A DNA stretch of 15,959 nucleotides from Rhizomucor pusillus (lineage: Eukaryota; Mucoromycota; Mucoromycetes; Mucorales; Lichtheimiaceae). Each line of letters starts with the position of its first letter. Position 1 is the stretch's first letter. The notes beneath the pieces are model-generated. The model saw nothing but the letters and a program-made list of their open reading frames with translations, was not told where the DNA came from and searched no databases. This document shows, one piece after another, positions 9,575 to 15,959 of the stretch. The translations under genes and the position numbers were made by a program. Location of the stretch: the NCBI GenBank assembly GCA_900175165.2, contig FWWN02000528.1:1-15959 (forward strand), given 5' to 3'.

Positions 9575-12108
9575 GACCCGCAGCATCAGTGATACGCTCA
9601 TGCATCTGTCCGTCGTGACCCCTCCTGGATACCATCGAATGCACACGTACTTTGCAGCTGGCGAGCCCCAACCTTCACCGCCATATTCTGTTACTGATAC
9701 TATGCATACGGTAAATCCGGGAAAAGACTGATGATGACGGCGCCCACGGATCAACTCACGGGTTCGCAAAAAAATCTAGGCAATTCGGGAGACGCATGAC
9801 TCGTCCCACATTGATAAATCGGTACAACATCTGCACGAACAGTCGCAACCGTCTGTGTTCAGATATAGTTCAACGATACCCGTGCGACCGACCCCGTTGC
9901 ATAGCAGCACTTCGCTGGAACCGATCGTTAGCACCGGAGTAACAATGCCTCCTCCTTCGTTGTACCAGTTACCTCCAATTATAGCATCCGGTGCCGTGGC
10001 GAGTACTACAACGACAACAGCAGCAACAGCATCGGCAAACGTGCCTATTGCTATGACAACTAGTTCTGTACCGATGACAGAACCACGCGCATCCGTCGCA
10101 GCAACGAACGTAACCAGCCAGCCTTCGAGAGCTTCCTCAAATAGGGGAACAGACGGCTTTCTCCTGTTCCGTGCTGATCAGCGCAGAATGTACCCGGACG
10201 AAAAGCAATCAGAAGCTACGCTGGACCAGCGGTGGCGTGATCTTTCTGAGGTAAAGAGAAAGTAAAAAATAATAGTCCTTTCCTTCTTAAAATATCTCCA
10301 TACGTTGGGCGTATTTTTCAAGTTATTAACTGCGAATTTTTATGCTTTTATAAAGATGCACAAACAAGAATACCATCGGCGTGCCATAGTCATCAATTCA
10401 CCTACAGAAGAAGAAGAGGAAGAAGAAGATGAAGGAGGAAAGCAAAAGGATCTTGTTGAAGAATTGACGCAGCACAAACCACCATTACGACAAGCCAAGC
10501 AGACGGATGAACCGACTGAAAGTCGAAGGCAGAAATTGGAGCATCTTGTGTCCCCTGAAGCGATCCGCACTGCAGAGATAGAGGAGCAAGAAGAGGCAAT
10601 GGGCAAAAGTGAACGCCGGCCGTTCTCTGGATTTCCTTCCTTCATATACATGAAATACATGCGAGAACGAGAGACTGGCCACGCAGAGAATATCAAGCGA
10701 GAGGAGATGAACCACCGAAATCTGGAGGAGGGCGAGGAACAATTACATGATATGGAAAGAATAAAACAGGACAACGACGATGGTGCTAGCTATGCATCAG
10801 GAGGCGGCGACGACGATGGAATGTCAATGGATGGATACAGTCCTAGCCAATCGTCGTCTTCAGGCCAGTATTTTTCGTTGCCATCTGATGAACTCGCAAC
10901 GTTATCTTCGAAATCAAGAGTGAATATGGCTTCTCATTTGGGAGCAGCAGAATTTGATGCGCTCGCTTCGCTGGACGGTATAAGCAGCCGCATCGAAGGA
11001 GAAGACGGGAAAGAAGGAGAATACGAACAACACGAAGAAGCAAAATCTCACGGCAACACCTCTGCGAAAAACAAGGAACGTTTAAAACGGCCGCCTAACG
11101 GCTATTTGTTATTTAATCGAGATATGCGTCGAAAATTGCTCGAAAAATCACCTAAAATGACAGTGGCCGAGATCAGTAAAGAGATCGGTGAACGCTGGAA
11201 AAACTTGCCTCCGGTAAGAGTGCTTGCTAAAAAGAGTTGTAAATTGCCTTTTCTTCTCTTGCATGTGCATGTTTTTGCTGATCTCGGCTCGGCTTTAGGA
11301 ACAAAAAGAAAGCTATATGCTACAAGCTGCACGCATAAAGGACGATTACCTGCGCACGCATCCTGGTTTCGTTTACACTCGCAGGTCCAAGGCACAGCTA
11401 GAAGAAGCAAGGCGATTATCAAAATCAAGGAGAATGTCGAAAGCTTCGCTGCAGGCGGGCCAGTCCTCGGACCCGACCGACCCAACATCGAGGACCGTGC
11501 GGCGGCGCAGGTCAGGAGCACCTGACGCACCGCGAGATCCGCGCGGTCGCAAAAAGAAACGACACAAACATCCCAAAGCGCCCAAGCATCCAATGTCTGG
11601 TTTCCTATTTTTCTTGGCTGCTGTGAGACCAGTCGTTGCACGGCAATTTCCAGGGAGCACCGTTGGCCCAATTAGCAAAATAATAGCTTCTCAGTGGCGA
11701 GAAATGACGGACGAAGCAAGGATACCTTGGTTACAAAAGGCAGAGGAAGACAAGGCAAGGTATGCCCGAGAAATGGAAGAGTACAATGCCAGCCTTGAAG
11801 CGGCGGTAGCAGCAGCAGCTCATGATAGCAAGGAACAAGCTGAAAGGGAAGAAGTAATGGATGATCGGACAGTACAGACGGTGGTACAAATGGTAAACAC
11901 CAATTCTGGCACTACTGCTACTACAACAGCAATGACCACAAGCGTTTCTTTGCAAAAGCACCACATGGAACCCCCGCTTACCATGACTACTAGCGGCGGC
12001 AGCACACTCATCCCATCAACTGCTACCTCTACCATTAGCACCATCGATAGTAACAATAGCTCTGCATATTACCCACCCGAACATAACTCATTTCTAACGT
12101 CCTTGTAA
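9534..12108 (+). CDS. Multi-HMG-box nuclear protein
   Basis: The exons are 9534-9710, 9780-10250, 10356-11213 and 11299-12108, all joined in phase 0, giving 771 residues. Residues 1-175 are Ser/Thr/Pro-rich. Box 1 (about 178-231) is shortened: GFLLFRADQRR, then RWRDLSE, an intron, and KQEYHRRAIV. A Glu-rich tract follows at about 232-245. Residues 303-352 (RRPFSGFPSFIYMK) may be a degenerate box without the usual Trp. Box 2 (460-533) is complete: RPPNGYLLFNRDMRR, EISKEIGERWKNLPP, an intron, EQKESYMLQAARIKDDY and HPGFVYTRRSK, the tail typical of SOX/MATA-type boxes. Basic stretches lie at about 569-574 and 585-595 (likely nuclear signals). Box 3 (596-667) has HPMSGFLFFLAAVRP and SQWREMTDEARIPW, as in NHP6/HMGB boxes. 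The tail is Thr/Ser-rich. The protein likely binds and bends DNA as a transcriptional or architectural factor; its targets cannot be read from sequence. Confidence 0.85.
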
Positions 12109-12172
12109 ATTTTAGTCTTTTTGTTTATTCGTTTGGCTCTTTTCTCTCCCTCTCTCTTGTACAAATATTAAT

Positions 12173-12178
12173 AATAAA
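12173..12178 (+). terminator. Probable polyadenylation signal of the HMG gene
   Basis: AATAAA lies 64 nt past the HMG gene stop, just after a T/C-rich stretch and before an A-rich run. Confidence 0.45.
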
Positions 12179-12415
12179 AAAAGGAAAGAAAACGCAACTG
12201 AAAAAGCTACAAGCAATCAAAAGTCTGTAGTTAGTGTTTCCCCATTCATATGACAAATGCAGTGTTTCAAATGCCTTATGGGAAAACAATTGCTGCTAAT
12301 CCCGGGTTCCGCAACAACCACAATTTTCTCCTCTCCTCCTGCACCAGTCTTCCGAGCAATATTATTACCACGACGGTTTTAAAGACAAGACAATATTATA
12401 CACTGACCCTTGCAA

Positions 12416-15086
12416 ATGACAGTCGTCAGCAGCTCTGCAGGCACCACAGAAATGCCAGCATTGTTGTCGATCCCTCCAAAAGAAACCGACGCAGTTGAAT
12501 GGCGAGGAGCATTGTTAAAGTATATCGACGCAGCGTACGCAGAAGATACCCAAAAGTACGAGCAGGATGCTGCTATCCTGGATAAGCTCAGGAACTGCAC
12601 CGTTGTGAACCAAAATACTGCAAGCTTGGCATTATTAGATCAGATGTTTTCGTAATTATTATCACCGATATGATCTTGCTACTTAACTAAATTAACCCTG
12701 CCGGCATCCAGATACTACTCTCAAGTAACATTTATTGGAACACGGTTTCCGCTGGATGTAAGTGTACTTTCATTGTATATTCGTCACTGTATTCCTTATA
12801 CATTGTTAACTGGAGCGAGACGTGTAGATCGAGCTGAAATTTTCATGGCGAAACACATTTGATGTCACTGGCAAAAAAGGTAAGATCTCATTTAAACCCG
12901 GATGCTCTGAATGGTTGATAAAGTATGAGATCATATGCTTAGTATCACTCTACAACCTCATCTTTGAACGAGCTTGCACGGTATTCTGCATTGGCAGTTT
13001 ATACAGCAGACTAGGTTGTGAAGAGAGCCGTATTTCCACAGATGGCATACGAAAAGCATGCAATTACTTCCAGGTATGTCCTATGTGGATATACATTTAT
13101 TGGACTATCATTTTTGACGACACTGTAGAACGCCGCTGGATGCTTTAAATACATTGAACGTGAACTTCTCAACGAGCTTCGCGCAACACCTCCGATCGAC
13201 ATGCAACCGAAATCACTGCGCTCGCTCCAATCTCTGATGCTCGCACAGGCACAAGAGTGTATTTGGCAAAAGGCTGTGATGGAACATATGAAGCACGGCA
13301 CAATCGCTCGTCTCGCTATCAAAGTAGCGGATTTCTACGACGACGTCGCACCAGACAATGTCTCGTTTTTACCTAGCGAATGGCAGTCGTATATCAAAAT
13401 CAAGGCTTGCTACTTCAACGCGGTAGCGCAATATCAAAAAGCGAATGAATGCATATCGCAGGGCCGCTACGGTGAAGAGATTGGGCGGTTACGATTAGCA
13501 CAATCATACAACCGGAAAGCACTCGATTCAATTGCATCCTCGTCCCGGACTATGCTGGTGCGCGGCGGCGGATTCACCATGCAGGAATCTTTCCTCAAGG
13601 ACGTGCGCTCATTGGAGGAATCGATTCAACGAGACCTTGTACGCGCCGAAAAGGACAACGACGTCGTCTACCTGGAGACTGTGCCGGAGCCTTCGCAGCT
13701 TGCGCCCATTTTGAGATCAGATATGGTCAAACCTATCGTGCCCGTGGACATTGTAGACCCTGCACATTGGAAGAAGACATCGGACGAAGAACTGAATCGG
13801 CCTTTATTTGAGCGATTGGTGCCGTTTGCTGTCCACCAGGCTGCGAGCGTTTATGCAGATCGAAAGGAATTTATCGTAAAAATGGAAATCCAGGCGCATT
13901 GCGATCAGATGACTCAAGAATACAACAAGTAAGTCCTTAGGATGCTATTGAATAACACATTATAATGTGCGAATTCTTTACAAAAGATTATGCGTCGAAT
14001 TGGACTTGCCGAGAGCACTTGACGTTGTAGACCCTGATACGGTGCCAGCAACGCTGATTGCATGCGCCGAAGAAGTCCAGCACGAAGGTGGAGGACAGGC
14101 ACTCCGAGATATGCTGAACAACGTACAGCAATTGTCTGTAAAGAATGTCCAGCTCGTAGACGAAGGATTCAACGTTCTTGAGGAGGAAAACGAACAAGAC
14201 GAAATATTTAGAAGACAATATGGAAGCTGTAAGTTTGCTCGACACATGTGGTCTATACCTACAAATTTCTCATATTTATTCCTCCAGTGTGGTCAAGACC
14301 TTCATCGCAGCAGCTTACATCCACACTCCTAACACAAGGCACAAGATATCATGATACCCTGTTGGCTGCGCAAAAGGCCGATCGCATTGTACGTGCCAAA
14401 GTTGGCAACTGGGGCAAGGCAATTGACTTGCTATCTCGGCCTGTTCCCGATATAATAGCCAGCCTACCGTCCATAAAAACCGACGAATCGCTGCAAATCG
14501 AGCAACTGGAAGAATTGATGACCCGCCTGCGCAAACTACTGCACGAATCAGAGGAAATAGCAGTTCGACGGAGACGTATTTTGGACGAAGCACAGTCGCT
14601 TGCCGATGCCGATGATATCTACGAGGCACTCATGGTCAAGTCTGCTCAGTTGACAAACGGTTCAACGACAGTCAAGCTCGAACCGGAGCAGTTTACTGAA
14701 GTGTTTGACAAGGAGTTGAAGAAATATGAAGGATTGCAATCACGGTTGCAGGAATGTCACAATGACCACGATCGCTGTTTATCACGAACGCGCGAGGCGT
14801 ATGAACAGTTTGCTTTGCTGGTTTCTGGTAACCCCACTGTCAGCAAACGAGCCAAGGCAATACAGAATTTGGAGCAAGCCTTTGCGAAATTTAAAGAAAT
14901 CAGGACCAATCTCGTTGAAGGCATCAAGGTAAGTAATAAAGCTACAGTAAATTAGATGCTTTCATTCTTCACAAATGCAAATTCTAGTTCTACTCTCAAT
15001 ATACCGATACATTGCAGCAATTTCGAGACAATTGCGTTGATTTTGCGATGGCACGAAGAATGGAAGCTACAGAGTTGGCAAGGTAG
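12416..15086 (+). CDS. RIM20: BRO1/V-domain protein, PalA/Rim20-like (ambient-pH signalling)
   Basis: The exons are 12416-12651, 12712-12757, 12828-12879, 12943-13073, 13129-13928, 13987-14228, 14288-14928 and 14988-15086; seven introns of 55-70 nt all keep frame. The product is 748 residues. The ATG has A at -3 and precedes LSIPPKETDAVEW (residues 17-29), the usual BRO1 opening. The BRO1 domain continues through YYSQVTFIGTRFPLD, FERACTVFCIGSLYSRL, LMLAQAQECIWQKAV (191-205) and NDVVYLETVPE (332-342). The coiled-coil V domain follows, with LVPFAVHQAASVYADRK (385-401), YGSLWSRPSS and FYSQYTDTLQQFRDNC near the end. The WQKAV and VH-A-S-Y-DRK patterns favour PalA/Rim20 over Bro1. Family knowledge: Rim20 binds YPXL motifs in the zinc-finger factor Rim101/PacC and ESCRT-III Snf7 on endosomes, presenting Rim101 to the protease Rim13. 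There is no Pro-rich tail. The gene follows the HMG gene by 307 nt in the same direction but is probably a separate transcript. Confidence 0.85.
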
Positions 15087-15353
15087 AAAACGTATATCGC
15101 AAAAATAATATGGACTGCTTGTTGACATACGTAAATCATGCGCATGACAGAGTTAGTCCACTAGGTAGACGCATCTAAACAGTTTTGATTCCTCCTCACA
15201 CCCACACACTCTTCGCCCTTTCACGTCCTAATTGATTGTCCCGTTCCTCTCCCGTTTATATCATGTCAATCCGCGATTGCCATTATCTGAATATCCTTGC
15301 GAGCAAACAAAAGGAAATACATATCTATTTACAGCAGAGTTTCTGATAACTAA

Positions 15354-15365
15354 TTACCGCGGTAA
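15354..15365. repeat. 12-bp perfect palindrome
   Basis: TTACCGCGGTAA is its own reverse complement. Located in the promoter-side interval of the downstream secreted-protein gene, it could be a dimeric regulator site; with a single copy this is only a possibility. Confidence 0.4.
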
Positions 15366-15375
15366 CATTTAAGAT

Positions 15376-15412
15376 GGCATATAAGCTTACGACCTATAGC
15401 CTTATATATGCC
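15376..15412. repeat. AT-rich imperfect inverted repeat
   Basis: GGCATATAAG at 15376-15385 faces CTTATATATGCC at 15401-15412. The arms match apart from two extra bases in the right arm, with a 15-nt spacer. It may form a hairpin or simply reflect TATA-like promoter sequence. Confidence 0.4.
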
Positions 15413-15800
15413 AGCAGAGCTTAATGGAAAAGACTTCTGTTAGAGTCTCATATCTACAGAGCCTGCACTGAGAAAATGAATGCGGAGAGACATTTAAATG
15501 GCTTGTAACCTTGCACGCATTGATGGTCTATACCTTATAGATAAAATTTAGCCATTACCAGCTGTACTTATTTTCCTCATATTCCAGCGACGAAATTGCA
15601 AATATGCTACGCACTTCCCGTCTGTGAGAGATTTCGATTTTGCATGACGAATGATTCTGCCGTTTTGGCCGAATTTTCCTTTCCTGGCATTGCTATGCAA
15701 CGCATTTTGAAGCCAGACAGGCTTGTAAGTAACCTAAAACCAAGTCAACGCGTAATCCCGGAACCGTTCTTTCTCTCTCTTCCAACACTTTTCACTCTCA

Positions 15801-15959
15801 ATGAAATCTCTCGGTTCGCTTGCTCTACTCTGCTTACTCGCGACCACGGGTCTCGTTAAAGCTCAACAACCTGCACTCGTTGCCGACAAGCAGGTTGTCT
15901 TTAAAAACGAGCACGAGACTCACATCGAGTCTTCTACTCGTCTTATCCAGCTTGCGTAC
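15801..15959 (+). CDS. N-terminus of a secreted protein (continues past window)
   Basis: Fifty-three codons remain open to the right edge. Residues 1-21 form a clear signal peptide: a Lys at position 2, a Leu-rich core (LGSLALLCLLATTGL) and a likely cleavage after VKA. The mature part starts QQPALVADKQVVFKNEHETH and shows no motif I can name. The ATG follows a C/T-rich leader and has C at -3. The product should enter the secretory pathway. The frame could contain introns beyond the edge. Confidence 0.65.
   Translation, partial: MKSLGSLALLCLLATTGLVKAQQPALVADKQVVFKNEHETHIESSTRLIQLAY

Larger units (their letters stand above)
15087..15800. other. Intergenic region between the Rim20-like gene and a secreted-protein gene
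   Basis: I find no convincing gene here. A frame at 15596-15859 has no motif and overlaps the next start, so it is probably leader sequence. A 12-bp palindrome and a nearby AT-rich inverted repeat are listed separately. A pyrimidine-rich leader (about 15770-15800) precedes the next ATG. Acceptor-like sites at 15150 and 15588 could belong to alternative last exons of the Rim20-like gene. Confidence 0.4.

Noticed and set aside
9534..12108. HMG gene as the Mucoromycota sex (mating-type) locus
   Set aside because: Known sex loci carry a single-box sexM or sexP gene next to a triose-phosphate transporter and an RNA helicase gene. Here the protein has several boxes and its neighbours are a Rim20-like and a thaumatin-like gene.
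15596..15859. 87-codon plus-strand frame before the secreted-protein gene
   Set aside because: It starts at a non-ATG codon, has no motif, and overlaps the clear signal-peptide ATG at 15801 in another frame.

Overview
The window reads as a stretch of nuclear genome from an early-diverging fungus, probably Mucoromycota. Genes carry many short introns (about 50-105 nt) with GT(A/G)...AG ends. The contents fit this: a thaumatin-like secreted protein, a PalA/Rim20-type BRO1 protein, a multi-HMG-box protein and a piggyBac-type transposase domain. I could not run any search, so species and family names rest on motif recognition.

Layout. (1) Positions 1-2721, minus strand: by hand-splicing I recover one gene of at least 12 exons, open from an ATG at 2721 to the left window edge with every exon junction in phase. 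Its first ~410 residues are an unrecognised, partly acidic region. The rest is a piggyBac (DDE_Tnp_1_7) catalytic domain with all three expected Asp residues, the third brought into frame only by splicing. (2) Positions 3000-4010, minus: a small ORF with an internal repeat, and a coding-like segment broken by a stop. (3) Positions 4261-5460, minus: a two-exon type II membrane protein with a DUF1647-like, glycosyltransferase-type luminal domain. (4) Positions 5461-6881: gene-poor, probably a divergent promoter region. (5) Positions 6882-7695, plus: a thaumatin-like protein with signal peptide and Ser-rich linker, interrupted by a one-base frameshift. (6) Positions 7696-9533: gene-poor, probably upstream and 5' leader sequence of the next gene. 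(7) Positions 9534-12108, plus: a four-exon protein with three recognisable HMG boxes and a possible degenerate fourth segment. (8) Positions 12416-15086, plus: an eight-exon BRO1/V-domain protein, best matched to PalA/Rim20 of the ambient-pH pathway. (9) Positions 15801-15959, plus: the signal peptide and start of a secreted protein that runs off the right edge.

Nothing ties these genes into one pathway; the arrangement looks like an ordinary chromosomal neighbourhood. The most unusual locus is the piggyBac chimera: an intron-rich, apparently intact host-style gene whose N-terminal half does not look like a transposase. The second is the HMG protein, in which a sequence-specific-type box and an HMGB/NHP6-type box coexist and two boxes are split by an intron at the same place.
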